Shown here: positions 8,336 through 15,670 of the stretch, piece after piece | How the letters are laid out: each line of letters begins with the position of its first letter | Position numbering within the stretch: the stretch's first letter is position 1 | Assembly (NCBI GenBank): GCA_035761805.1 | Contig: DASTQL010000126.1 | Coordinates: 1-29,265 of the forward strand | Origin: DASTQL01 sp035761805 | GTDB lineage: Bacteria; Actinomycetota; Actinomycetes; Jiangellales; Jiangellaceae | Direction: 5' to 3' | DNA: 29,265 nucleotides | The notes under the pieces: generated by a model | The model's database searches: none | The model's input: only the letters and a program-made list of their open reading frames with translations | Told to the model about the DNA's origin: nothing | Program-made: the position numbers and the translations under genes

Positions 8336-9610
8336 ATGACCAACGGCGAAGAGACCCGTTTCGCCCGGGAGTACCGGCGGATCCGAGAGAACGCGCGACG
8401 TCGCGGCGACCGTGCCAGTCAGCGAGGTCGGGCTGACAAGGTGGGGCCGGTCTCGGTCGAGGCGCGCATGCGCGACGACGTAGAGGTCGCGGAGTTCCTC
8501 TACGTCAGCCGTGAGCTTCTCGTGGAGGAGGACTACGTTTCGCAAGCCCGGAATGTCATCGGTGGCCGGGCGACGATCGAGCGTGAACTCGACACAGATG
8601 TGCCACGGCTGAAGCGCTTCGTGCTCGATCGGGATGCCGCGAAAGTGCTCGACGAGTGCGGTGGCGAGCTCGACGCGGATCGCATTTCTCCGAGGCACGT
8701 TGCAGATGTATCCGCATGGGCGGCGTTCTGCCCCGCCACCGAGCCGATGCCGGCCTGGGGTGAGCCGTGGCCAGCGGTGCATCCGGGCAACGGCCCCGGC
8801 AGCGCCGTGGTCGCGGTCATCGACACCGGCCTCATGGATGGATCCGCCGGGCGGTTTCCCTGGCTCCGGAACGTGACCGGCGAGCCGGACGACGAGGTCT
8901 ACCTCCCGCCACCCGCGGTGAGGGAGATCGCCCCCTACGGAGGCCACGGCACGTTTGTCGCCGGAGTCGTCCGATGCGTGGCCGGCTTGCAGGCCCAGGT
9001 CTTCGTAAACGATGCCCTGATGGGAGGTGTGGCTGACGAGCTCACCTTCGTGCGAGAGCTCGGCGAGGTGATTCATCACGATGCGAGACCGGACATCATC
9101 AGCATGAGTGCCGGTCTCTACACTCGGTCCGGCCGCCAGCCCCTGTCCTTCAGGCTGTTCTTCGAGAATCTCCCGGCACAACGGCGAAGTGAGATCGTGC
9201 TGGTCGCCGCGGCCGGCAATGACGGCACGGAGACGCCGTTCTGGCCCGCCGCCTACGAGAACGCTGACGGGCAGGACATCGACGCGATAGGGGTCGGGGC
9301 GTTGAACTGCGGTGGGACAGCGCGTCCGGGTTGGTCCAACCACGGATCCTGGGTCGACGTCTTCGCCCCCGGCTGTGAACTGGTGAACGCCTATCCGGAC
9401 GGCGACTACACCGACGTCGCGGGGATAACGAGAAGGTACGACCGCCTGGCCAGCTGGTCGGGAACGTCGTTCGCCACGCCGGTTGTCGCGGGCCTCATCG
9501 CGAGGCGCATGATCGAGACGGGCGAAAACGCAAGGCAGGCGTGGTCCTACCTCTTCGGCCAGGCGGTCGCCAACTCCGTCCCGGGCATCGGCCCCCGTCT
9601 GACCGTCTGA
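8336..9610 (+). CDS. Subtilisin-like (S8) serine protease, predicted intracellular
   Basis: The product is 424 aa. The full subtilase machinery is visible: D163 in VAVIDTGLMDG, H204 in YGGHGTFVAGVV, oxyanion N295 in AAAGNDGT and nucleophile S378 in SGTSFATPVVAGLIA. The first 35 residues are hydrophilic and Arg-rich, with no signal peptide, Tat motif or C-terminal anchor, which is unusual for the family and implies cytoplasmic action. Residues about 40-145 precede the catalytic core and could be a pro- or sensing domain (EFLYVSRELLVEEDYV). ATG 8336 is chosen because GAGGGGG lies about 6 nt upstream; an in-frame upstream ATG at 8312 would add 8 residues but lacks that. It is divergent from the TPR-CHAT gene across 52 bp. 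I infer a two-protease module, perhaps with one protease activating the other. Confidence 0.93.
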   Translation: MTNGEETRFAREYRRIRENARRRGDRASQRGRADKVGPVSVEARMRDDVEVAEFLYVSRELLVEEDYVSQARNVIGGRATIERELDTDVPRLKRFVLDRDAAKVLDECGGELDADRISPRHVADVSAWAAFCPATEPMPAWGEPWPAVHPGNGPGSAVVAVIDTGLMDGSAGRFPWLRNVTGEPDDEVYLPPPAVREIAPYGGHGTFVAGVVRCVAGLQAQVFVNDALMGGVADELTFVRELGEVIHHDARPDIISMSAGLYTRSGRQPLSFRLFFENLPAQRRSEIVLVAAAGNDGTETPFWPAAYENADGQDIDAIGVGALNCGGTARPGWSNHGSWVDVFAPGCELVNAYPDGDYTDVAGITRRYDRLASWSGTSFATPVVAGLIARRMIETGENARQAWSYLFGQAVANSVPGIGPRLTV

Positions 9611-9639
9611 CCTCCTCGACCTGACCGCACACCGCCGGG

Positions 9640-9665
9640 CCCCCGCCGCCCACCCGCGGCGGGGG
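9640..9665 (+). terminator. Strong hairpin terminator after the S8 protease gene
   Basis: CCCCCGCCGC and GCGGCGGGGG form a perfect 10-bp GC stem with a 6-nt loop (CCACCC), 29 nt after the S8 stop, followed by TT. There is no long U tract, as is usual in high-GC actinobacteria. Confidence 0.75.
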
Positions 9666-9701
9666 TTCCGCCTCAGCCCGGGCACGGGCAGGCTGTCCGC
9701 T

Positions 9702-11333
9702 ATGACCGCACTCCCCTCGTACGCCTCCGGCACCTCGGACACCCCGCTCCTCGGCGAGACCATTGGCGCCAACCTGGCCCGAACGGTCCAGCGCTTCTCC
9801 GACCGCGAGGCGCTGGTCGAGTGCGCGAGCGGCCGGCGCTGGACGTACGCCGAGCTGGACCGCGGCGTCGACGCCGTGGCCCGCGGCCTCATCGCGTACG
9901 GGATCCGGAAGGGCGACCGAGTCGGGATCTGGGCACCGAACTGCGCGGAATGGGTGCTCGTCCAGTACGCCACGGCTCGGATCGGCGCGATCCTCGTCAA
10001 CGTCAACCCCGCGTATCGGGTGCACGAGCTCTCCTACGTGCTCAACCAGTCCGGGGTGCGGCTGCTGGTCAGCGCGGAGAGCTTCAAGACCAGCGACTAC
10101 CGGGCGATGGTCGACGACGTCAGACGCGACGCGCACGGGCTCGAGCGCACGGTCTTCATCGGCACCGGCGACTGGGACGACCTGATCGCCGGTGGCGGCG
10201 ACGTCTCCCCGGACACCACCGCCGAGCGCGCGGCGACGCTGCACTTCGACGACGCGATCAACATCCAGTACACCAGCGGCACCACAGGCTTCCCCAAGGG
10301 CGCCACACTCAGCCACCACAACATCCTCAACAACGGCTTCTTCGTCGGGGAGCTCTGCGGCTACACCGAGGCCGACCGGATCTGCATCCCGGTGCCCTTC
10401 TACCACTGCTTCGGCATGGTGATGGGCAACCTCGCGGCCACGTCGCACGGCGCGTGCATGGTCATACCGGCACCCGGCTTCGACCCCGCCGCGACGCTGC
10501 GGGCCGTCGCCGAGGAGCGCTGCACGAGCCTCTACGGCGTGCCCACGATGTTCATCGCCGAGCTCGGGCTGCCCGACCTCCACTCGTACGAGCTGAGCAG
10601 CCTCCGTACGGGGATCATGGCGGGCTCCCCATGCCCGGTCGAGGTGATGAAGCGGGTCATCGACCAGATGCACATGGCCGAGGTCACCATCTGCTACGGG
10701 ATGACCGAGACCTCGCCGGTGTCGACGCAGACCCGACGCGACGACGACCTGGAGCGGCGGGTGTCGACGGTCGGCGCCGTGCACCCCCACCTCGAGGTCA
10801 TGGTCGTCGACCCGACGACCGGGCGGCCGGTCCGACGCGGCACGACCGGCGAGTTCTGCACCCGGGGCTACTCGGTGATGCTGGGCTACTGGAACGAGCC
10901 GGACAAGACCGCCGAGGTCCTCGAGAACGGCTGGATGCGCACCGGCGACCTCGCCGTCATGGACGACGCGGGCTATCTGTCTGTCGTCGGCCGGATCAAG
11001 GACATGGTGATCCGGGGCGGCGAGAACATCTACCCGCGCGAGATCGAGGAGTTCCTGCACGGCCACCCCGACGTCGAAGACGTCCAGGTCGTGGGGGTGC
11101 CCGACCAGAAGTACGGCGAGGAGCTGTGCGCCTGGGTGCGGATGCGTCCCGGTTCGGAGCCGCTGACCGCCGACTCCGTCCGGGAGTACTGCCGCGGGCA
11201 GCTGGCCCACTACAAGGTGCCCCGGTACGTGATGGTGGTCGAGGAGTTCCCGATGACCGTCACCGGCAAGATCCGCAAGGTCGAGATGCGGGAGCGCTCG
11301 ATCGAGGCGCTCGGCCTGGACATGTCCGACTGA
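9702..11333 (+). CDS. fadD: Fatty-acyl-CoA synthetase (AMP-binding, FadD type)
   Basis: The product is 543 aa, standard length for the ANL superfamily. The order of motifs is complete: P-loop YTSGTTGFPKG (190-200), YGMTETSP (332-339), D416 in WMRTGDLAV, the hinge RIKDMVIRGGENIYP (431-445) and the catalytic lysine K523 in TGKIRKVE. It would activate a fatty or other carboxylic acid with ATP and load CoA in the cytoplasm, feeding beta-oxidation or lipid synthesis. The sequence resembles the medium/long-chain fatty-acid branch, but substrate length cannot be fixed from motifs. ATG 9702 has no clear ribosome-binding site. It stands alone between a terminator and a small operon, with no other beta-oxidation gene nearby. 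Confidence 0.93.
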   Translation: MTALPSYASGTSDTPLLGETIGANLARTVQRFSDREALVECASGRRWTYAELDRGVDAVARGLIAYGIRKGDRVGIWAPNCAEWVLVQYATARIGAILVNVNPAYRVHELSYVLNQSGVRLLVSAESFKTSDYRAMVDDVRRDAHGLERTVFIGTGDWDDLIAGGGDVSPDTTAERAATLHFDDAINIQYTSGTTGFPKGATLSHHNILNNGFFVGELCGYTEADRICIPVPFYHCFGMVMGNLAATSHGACMVIPAPGFDPAATLRAVAEERCTSLYGVPTMFIAELGLPDLHSYELSSLRTGIMAGSPCPVEVMKRVIDQMHMAEVTICYGMTETSPVSTQTRRDDDLERRVSTVGAVHPHLEVMVVDPTTGRPVRRGTTGEFCTRGYSVMLGYWNEPDKTAEVLENGWMRTGDLAVMDDAGYLSVVGRIKDMVIRGGENIYPREIEEFLHGHPDVEDVQVVGVPDQKYGEELCAWVRMRPGSEPLTADSVREYCRGQLAHYKVPRYVMVVEEFPMTVTGKIRKVEMRERSIEALGLDMSD

Positions 11334-11378
11334 GCGCGTTTGCCCAGCTCCGCCTCGGGACATGTAGGGAGCCAGAGC

Positions 11379-11397
11379 GCGCGCCAACGGGGCGCGC
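11379..11397 (+). terminator. Hairpin between fadD and the two-gene operon
   Basis: GCGCGCC and GGCGCGC form a 7-bp stem with loop AACGG, 46 nt after the fadD stop and 10 nt before the GGAGGAG ribosome-binding site of the next gene. It could terminate fadD or act as a leader structure. There is no U tract. Confidence 0.4.
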
Positions 11398-11419
11398 CTG
11401 ATCCCCGGAGGAGCACGAC

Positions 11420-12034
11420 ATGCCCACCTGGGCCTGGGTCCTCATCGCGGTGCTGGTCGTGGCGGTCGTCGCGTACGCCGTCTACGCCGGCACGAACCGT
11501 CGCAAGAGCACCAACCTCAAGCAGCGCTACGGCCCCGAGTACGACCGGGCCGTCGACCGCCACGGCGACCGCAAGGAGGCCGAGCGCGACCTGGCCGACC
11601 GCGCCGCTCGCCGTGACGAGCTGGAGCTGCGCCCGCTGCCCGCGGAGGACCGGCGCCGCTACGCCGCCCGCTGGGAGTCGGTGCAGGCGGCCTTCGTCGA
11701 CCACCCGCACGCCGCGACGGCCGAGGCCGACGCGCTCATCACCGACGTCCTCAAGCAGCGCGGCTACCCGGTCGACCGGTTCGACGACGCGGCCGACCTG
11801 GTGTCCGCCGACCACCCCGACGTGGTCGAGCGCTACCGCGCCTCGCACGCCGTCGCCCGGCAGGGCAGCTCGGCCGACACCGAGTCGCTGCGCCAGGCGT
11901 TCGTGCACTTCCGGGCGCTCTTCGACCGTCAGCTCGGTGACGCACCCGCGGAGGACGTGCGCGAGACCCGCACCGAGTCCACGACCGGCGCCGCCACCGA
12001 GCGCCGTCATCCCGAGGGAGGCCACACCGCATGA
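11420..12034 (+). CDS. Membrane-anchored protein of unknown function, paralogue of the next gene
   Basis: The product is 204 aa. Residues 4-24 are one strongly hydrophobic segment (WVLIAVLVVAVVAYAVYAG), followed by a basic stretch (NRRKSTNLKQRYG). This makes it an N-terminally anchored protein with a cytoplasmic soluble part, or a signal-anchor of uncertain orientation. The soluble part has charged helices (DRHGDRKEAERDL) and then a domain reading RWESVQAAFVDHP..A..EAD.L, ending VHFRALFDRQL. The same domain recurs in the downstream gene. GGAGGAG lies 6 nt before the ATG, the strongest ribosome-binding site in the window after that of citA. I recognise no named family or catalytic motif. Confidence 0.85.
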   Translation: MPTWAWVLIAVLVVAVVAYAVYAGTNRRKSTNLKQRYGPEYDRAVDRHGDRKEAERDLADRAARRDELELRPLPAEDRRRYAARWESVQAAFVDHPHAATAEADALITDVLKQRGYPVDRFDDAADLVSADHPDVVERYRASHAVARQGSSADTESLRQAFVHFRALFDRQLGDAPAEDVRETRTESTTGAATERRHPEGGHTA

Positions 12035-12621
12035 CCTCGCAGCCGATGCGTCCCGAGTCCAGCGACACCGAGACCGGCCGCTACACCGACGACGCGACCC
12101 GCGTCGACGATGGTGGGCGCCACGCCGGCACCCGCCGGTCGGACGACGACACCCCCCGTACCGACGACGACGTCCGTACCGACGACTCCCTCCGTACGGG
12201 AGACGACGTGCGGCGGGACGACGTGCGGCGGACGGACGAGGTCGACGAGCGCGACATGCGCACGACCGGCGACGTGGACACCTCCTACCGCACCGGGTCG
12301 CCGAGCGACCAGGTCGCGGCGGCGGCCGGGCCGTCGGGCACCGCGAGCCCGTCGGACAACGGCAGCAGCGCGCTGCTCGGCGAGCACCAGGACCTCAGCG
12401 ACCGGTGGGACCGGGTCCAGGCGACCTTCGTCGACGACCCGCGCAAGGCGGTCGCGGAGGCTGCCGGGCTGGTCGAGGACACGCTGTCACGGTTGACCGA
12501 CACGTTCGCCCGCGAGCGCACCCGTGGCGAGGGAGCCGGCGACGACGCGTCCGGCACCGAGGACCTGCGGCTGGCGATGCAGCGCTACCGGGAGTTCTTC
12601 CGCCGCCTGCTGGCCGCCTGA
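12031..12621 (+). CDS. Soluble paralogue with Asp/Arg-rich repetitive N-terminus, unknown function
   Basis: The product is 196 aa. Its ATG overlaps the upstream stop (ATGA), and GAGGGAGG lies 9 nt ahead, so the two genes are translationally coupled. Residues 1-110 are low complexity, with imperfect repeats such as RTDDDVRTDDSLRTGDDVR and DDVRRTDEVD, predicted disordered and strongly charged. Residues about 120-196 repeat the domain of the upstream protein: RWDRVQATFVDDPRKAVAEAAGLVEDTL, ending MQRYREFFRRLL. The pair could form a membrane-tethered hetero-complex through this domain, which is inference. I recognise no named family. Confidence 0.85.
   Translation: MTSQPMRPESSDTETGRYTDDATRVDDGGRHAGTRRSDDDTPRTDDDVRTDDSLRTGDDVRRDDVRRTDEVDERDMRTTGDVDTSYRTGSPSDQVAAAAGPSGTASPSDNGSSALLGEHQDLSDRWDRVQATFVDDPRKAVAEAAGLVEDTLSRLTDTFARERTRGEGAGDDASGTEDLRLAMQRYREFFRRLLAA
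12139..12244 (+). repeat. Imperfect tandem repeats inside the coding sequence
   Basis: Units built on CCGTACCGACGACGACGTC, CGTACGGGAGACGACGTG and CGGGACGACGTGCGGCGGAC follow one another and encode the Asp/Arg-rich tract. Such tracts may vary in copy number between strains. Confidence 0.55.
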
Positions 12622-12643
12622 CCCCACTGATCACGGCAGCCGC

Positions 12644-12693
12644 GTACATGGGCACCGAGCCAGGTGAATGCACCTGGCTCGGTGCCCATGTGC
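12644..12693. terminator. Perfect 20-bp-stem hairpin, probable terminator
   Basis: CATGGGCACCGAGCCAGGTG (12647-12666), loop AATG, and its exact complement CACCTGGCTCGGTGCCCATG (12671-12690) form a 20-bp stem with no mismatch. Two further pairs and a G-U wobble extend it to 12644/12693. It starts 23 nt after the stop of the unknown operon and ends about 40 nt before the HAD gene. There is no U tract. A stem this long and exact is more than most intrinsic terminators need. Confidence 0.7.
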
Positions 12694-12720
12694 CGCGGCG
12701 CGACCCCCAGTGACCGGCCA

Positions 12721-12726
12721 TACCCT
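12721..12726 (+). promoter_or_regulatory. -10 box of the HAD gene (leaderless)
   Basis: TACCCT lies 7 nt before GTG 12734, with no ribosome-binding site between. The same hexamer and spacing occur at the neighbouring small membrane-protein gene on the other strand. Confidence 0.5.
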
Positions 12727-12733
12727 GGCCCGC

Positions 12734-13450
12734 GTGCCCCCTCCCGTCGTCGGCTTCGACCTGGACATGACCCTCGTCGACTCGGCCGATGGCATCCTGG
12801 CCACGCTGGAAGCGGTCGGGGCCGAGCTGGGGGTCCCGCTCGACCGCTCGGCCGCCCGGGCCTCGATCGGGCTGCCGCTCGAGACCGTCTGCGGCGGCTG
12901 GCTCCCGCCCGAGCTCGTGGCCGCGGGCGTCCGCCGCTACCGCGAGCTCTACCCGTACGTCGGGATCCCGGTGACCACCCTCATGCCCGGCGCCGCCGGG
13001 GCGGTCCGAGCCGTACGGGAGCGCGGCGGCCGCTCGCTGGTGGTCAGCGCCAAGGTCGAGCCCGCCGTACGGGCGGTGCTTGAGCACGTCGGGCTCGAGG
13101 TGGACGCCATCGAGGGTGGGAGGTACGGCGCCGAGAAGGGCGAGGCGCTCCGGCGGCACGGGGCCGTGGCCTACGTCGGCGACCACCAGGGCGACGTCCA
13201 GGGGGCCGTGGCGGCGGGGGCACTGGCCGTGGCGGTGCCCACGGGCCCCCACTCGAGTGACCAGCTCCTGGCTGCCGGGGCGGACGTGGTCCTGGACGAC
13301 CTGACGGCGTTCCGGGCGTGGCTGGAGGCGTGGCCGTGGGAACGGTTCCCGGCCCAGCCGGCGCCAGGCGTCACCGGCGGGCCCGGCGCGAGCGGGCGCG
13401 CGCCGCCCCGTATAGACCGACGAGCAGCAGCCCGAAGCCGACCGGCATGA
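12734..13450 (+). CDS. HAD-family hydrolase (phosphoglycolate-phosphatase-like)
   Basis: The product is 238 aa. All four haloacid-dehalogenase motifs are visible: D9 and D11 in GFDLDMTLVDS, S105 in LVVSAK, K135 in YGAEKGEAL, and D150 with D154 in YVGDHQGDV. D9 is the expected nucleophile and Mg2+ binds via D9/D11/D150. An alpha-helical cap (residues about 20-80) indicates a small-molecule phosphatase, with substrate unknown. GTG 12734 is chosen by the TACCCT box 7 nt upstream and because FDLD begins eight residues later; an open extension to 12668 falls inside the hairpin. The last 27 residues overlap the convergent membrane-protein gene by 80 nt and look unstructured (GRAPPRIDRRAAARSRPA). 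Confidence 0.88.
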   Translation: MPPPVVGFDLDMTLVDSADGILATLEAVGAELGVPLDRSAARASIGLPLETVCGGWLPPELVAAGVRRYRELYPYVGIPVTTLMPGAAGAVRAVRERGGRSLVVSAKVEPAVRAVLEHVGLEVDAIEGGRYGAEKGEALRRHGAVAYVGDHQGDVQGAVAAGALAVAVPTGPHSSDQLLAAGADVVLDDLTAFRAWLEAWPWERFPAQPAPGVTGGPGASGRAPPRIDRRAAARSRPA

Positions 13451-13616
13451 GCATGGACAGCAGGTAGGCGACGGTGGGCAGGGGCTCCGTGCCGGTCAGG
13501 TACGGCACCACGGTGGCCACCGTCGCCACGAGCCCGATCACCGTGAGCACCCCGCCGGCGACGGTGAGGCGCTCGAGCCGGCGTTGCTCGGGGGGGACGG
13601 ACGAGGGAGGAGGCAC
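13371..13616 (-). CDS. Small integral membrane protein with two transmembrane segments
   Basis: The product is 81 aa from GTG 13616. Residues 18-43 (LTVAGGVLTVIGLVATVATVVPYL) and 50-70 (VAYLLSMLMPVGFGLLLVGLYG) are two membrane helices joined by a short loop. The C-terminus is Arg-rich (ARARSRRARR), which suggests it faces the cytoplasm. No named family is recognised. On its strand TACCCT (complement of 13623-13628) precedes the GTG by 6 nt, supporting this start and a leaderless message. Its 3' end overlaps the convergent HAD gene. Confidence 0.75.
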   Translation of the reverse strand: MPPPSSVPPEQRRLERLTVAGGVLTVIGLVATVATVVPYLTGTEPLPTVAYLLSMLMPVGFGLLLVGLYGAARARSRRARR

Positions 13617-13622
13617 GGCGCC

Positions 13623-13628
13623 AGGGTA
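13623..13628 (-). promoter_or_regulatory. -10 box of the small membrane-protein gene (leaderless)
   Basis: TACCCT on the minus strand, 6 nt from GTG 13616. Confidence 0.45.
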
Positions 13629-13688
13629 GGCGGGTCATGAGGGGCGGCAGGCCCGAGGCACGGGCACCGCGAGCGGGGCTACCCTTGG

Positions 13689-13718
13689 CCGCGGCGCCCC
13701 CGCCGAGGGGCGCCGCGG
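13689..13718 (+). promoter_or_regulatory. 12-bp perfect inverted repeat upstream of the cold-shock gene
   Basis: CCGCGGCGCCCC, loop CGCCGA, and GGGGCGCCGCGG form a perfect 12-bp stem, 25 nt before GTG 13744. TACCCT (13680-13685) just ahead may be the -10 box, putting the transcription start at the base of the stem. It may be a 5'-leader RNA structure, of the kind that controls some cold-shock mRNAs, or a protein-binding dyad. The choice is inference. Confidence 0.55.
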
Positions 13719-13743
13719 CGTCCCGACGACGAACGGGGTCAGC

Positions 13744-14127
13744 GTGCCCACCGGCAAGGTCAAGTGGTTCGATGCGGAGAAGGGCTTCGGCTTCCTCTCC
13801 ACCGATGAGGGCGGTGACGTCTTCGTCCACACCAGCGCGCTCCCGGCGGGCGTGACGACCCTCAAGCCCGGGACGCGCGTGGAGTTCGGCGTGGCCGCTG
13901 GCAAGCGCGGGGACCAGGCGCTGTCGGTCCGGCTGCTGGACCCGTTGCCCTCGGTCTCCTCGGCGTTGCGCAAGAAGCCCGACGAGATGGCCCCGATCGT
14001 CGAGGACTTGATCAAGCTGCTGGACGGGATCAGCAACACCTACCGGCGCGGCCGGCACCCCGAGTCTCGATCGGCCAAGAAGGTCGCCAGCCTGCTCCGC
14101 GCCGTCGCCGACGACCTGGACGCCTGA
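13744..14127 (+). CDS. Cold-shock domain protein with C-terminal extension
   Basis: The product is 127 aa. Residues 1-65 form the cold-shock OB fold, with VKWFDAEKGFGFLSTD (RNP1: KGFGFL) and DVFVHTSAL (RNP2: VFVH), binding single-stranded RNA or DNA as a chaperone. About 60 residues follow the domain (MAPIVEDLIKLLDGISNTYR...SAKKVASLLRAVADDLDA). This helical extension is absent from E. coli CspA (about 70 aa) but common in one actinobacterial Csp class. GTG 13744 follows a GGGGTC ribosome-binding-like stretch and the conserved TGKVKWF starts at residue 3. A stable hairpin sits in the leader. Confidence 0.93.
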   Translation: MPTGKVKWFDAEKGFGFLSTDEGGDVFVHTSALPAGVTTLKPGTRVEFGVAAGKRGDQALSVRLLDPLPSVSSALRKKPDEMAPIVEDLIKLLDGISNTYRRGRHPESRSAKKVASLLRAVADDLDA

Positions 14128-14153
14128 CGAGGCACGTCCGTACGGGGACCGGC

Positions 14154-15536
14154 TCAGCCCGCGGCCGGCACCCGCACCCGCGCGGCGGCGAGCAGCCCGA
14201 GCAGCGTCAGGCCGGCCGCGACGCCGAACCCCACGAGCGGGTCCAGTGGCAGCACCAGCGCCAGTGCGCCGCCGACCACCCAGGACAGCTGCAGTGAGGT
14301 CTCCGACCGGGCGAAGGTCGAGGTTCGTACCTGCTCGGGCACGTCGCGTTGTACGACGGCGTCGAGTGACAGTCGCCCCAGCTGCTGCGTGAAGCCGGCG
14401 AGCAGGGCGACCACCAGCATCGTGGTCAGCCCCCACAGCACCGCGGCCAGGACGGCGGCCACGACGGCCACGACCACCAGCGCCAGGACCATCCGGTCCG
14501 GCCGACCGGTGCGGACCCGGGCGCCGACGGTCGAGCCGGCCGTGCCGCCGAGCAGAGCGAAGGCGGCCCCGAGCGCGATGCCGAGCTCCGGGGAGAGACC
14601 GGCGACCGGCACCTCGCGCAGGAGGAAGGCGAGGTAGATCGTCAGGAAGCCGGTGAAGCCGCGCAACGCCACGTTGGCCCGCAGGGCGCGGACCACCCCC
14701 GACCCCACCCGGTAGCCGCGCCGCTTCCGCACCCGGGCCAGACGGCGACCCGACACCGGATCTGCCTCGGCGACCGGCTCCTCCCGGCCGGGCGGCCCCG
14801 GGGTCAGCGAGGCCGGCTCCTCCCCGATGCTCGAGTCCATCAGGGCCGGCAGGCGGATCGCCTGGACGGTCGCTGCGACGAAGACCACGAAGGCCAGCCG
14901 GAGTGACCACTCCGACCCGACGGCCGCGACCGCAACGCCCACGGGCGCTGCCACCGCCGCACCCGCCACGCCCGCGAGCGAGATGCGGGAGTTGGCCGAG
15001 ACCAGGGTGGTCCCCGCGGGCAGGACCCGGGGCACGGCCGCCGCGCGGCTCACCCCGTATGCCCGCGACGCGACCAGGCAGCCGAACGCCGCGGCGTACA
15101 GGGAGATGTCCCCACCGGTCACGGCGCCTGCCATGACCCAGCAGAGGAACCCCCGTACGGCCGTGGACGTGCCGATCGCCCACCGGCGGCCGTGGCGGAA
15201 GCGGTCGAGGAAGGGGCCCACCAGCGGGGCGACCACGGCGAAGGGGGCCATGGTCAGCAGCAGGTAGAGCGCCACCTGGCTGCGGGCCTCGCCGGTCGGT
15301 ACGGAGAAGAACAGCGTCCCCGCCAACGAGACCGCGATCAGCGCGTCGCCGGCGGCGTTGACCGCGTGCATCTCGATCACCCGGGCGAGCCCGGACTCGC
15401 CGGCTCCGCCGGCGTGGGTCAGGCCCCGCACCCTCGTGTAGGTCGCCCGTGCCGCCCGCGACGAGTGCACGTAGGTCGCCCGGACGGCGCGCGCCCCGCG
15501 ACGCGGCCCCGGCGGTCGCGGTGGGCCCTCGGTCAT
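14154..15536 (-). CDS. Major-facilitator-superfamily transporter
   Basis: The product is 460 aa. After a cytoplasmic Arg/Pro-rich N-terminus of about 50 residues, hydrophobic segments compatible with 10-12 transmembrane helices follow (AGDALIAVSLAGTLFFSV, VALYLLLTMAPFAVVAPLVG, VALRGFTGFLTIYLAFLL, MVLALVVVAVVAAVLAAVLW). The loop PFLDRFRHGRRWAIG after the second helix resembles the MFS A-motif region, in degenerate form. A charged loop of about 60 residues (EEPASLTPGPPG...RRLARVRKRRGY) separates the two halves. Substrate unknown. It ends 26 nt from the convergent cold-shock gene. An equivalent transporter often lies beside DUF3027 and cold-shock genes in actinobacteria. Confidence 0.85.
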   Translation of the reverse strand: MTEGPPRPPGPRRGARAVRATYVHSSRAARATYTRVRGLTHAGGAGESGLARVIEMHAVNAAGDALIAVSLAGTLFFSVPTGEARSQVALYLLLTMAPFAVVAPLVGPFLDRFRHGRRWAIGTSTAVRGFLCWVMAGAVTGGDISLYAAAFGCLVASRAYGVSRAAAVPRVLPAGTTLVSANSRISLAGVAGAAVAAPVGVAVAAVGSEWSLRLAFVVFVAATVQAIRLPALMDSSIGEEPASLTPGPPGREEPVAEADPVSGRRLARVRKRRGYRVGSGVVRALRANVALRGFTGFLTIYLAFLLREVPVAGLSPELGIALGAAFALLGGTAGSTVGARVRTGRPDRMVLALVVVAVVAAVLAAVLWGLTTMLVVALLAGFTQQLGRLSLDAVVQRDVPEQVRTSTFARSETSLQLSWVVGGALALVLPLDPLVGFGVAAGLTLLGLLAAARVRVPAAG

Positions 15537-15656
15537 CGCCGTCCATCCAACCGCAGGCTTGGGCTCGACGCCTCGGGCCTTGTGGCTGGCCTCGGCCCGT
15601 CGGAGCCGGCCGTCCGCCCCTGTGGACCGGTGCTGCGGCGTCCGCCTGTCGGGTGA

Positions 15657-15662
15657 GACAAT
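15657..15662 (+). promoter_or_regulatory. -10 box of the DUF3027 gene (leaderless)
   Basis: GACAAT lies 8 nt before GTG 15671 with no ribosome-binding site between. The same hexamer occurs 6 nt before the methyltransferase start at 25379. Confidence 0.45.
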
Positions 15663-15670
15663 CCCGCACC

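Noticed and set aside
8318..10006. Minus-strand ORF opposite the S8 protease
   Set aside because: It crosses the terminator hairpin and lies opposite an intact subtilase; no domain is seen.
9495..11387. Long minus-strand ORF of 630 codons opposite fadD
   Set aside because: High-GC shadow: the plus strand encodes a complete AMP-binding enzyme with all motifs in order, and the minus product has no recognisable domain.
12668..12733. N-terminal extension of the HAD protein from ATG 12668
   Set aside because: It would start inside the hairpin loop, and the extra 22 residues precede the usual FDLD start without similarity.
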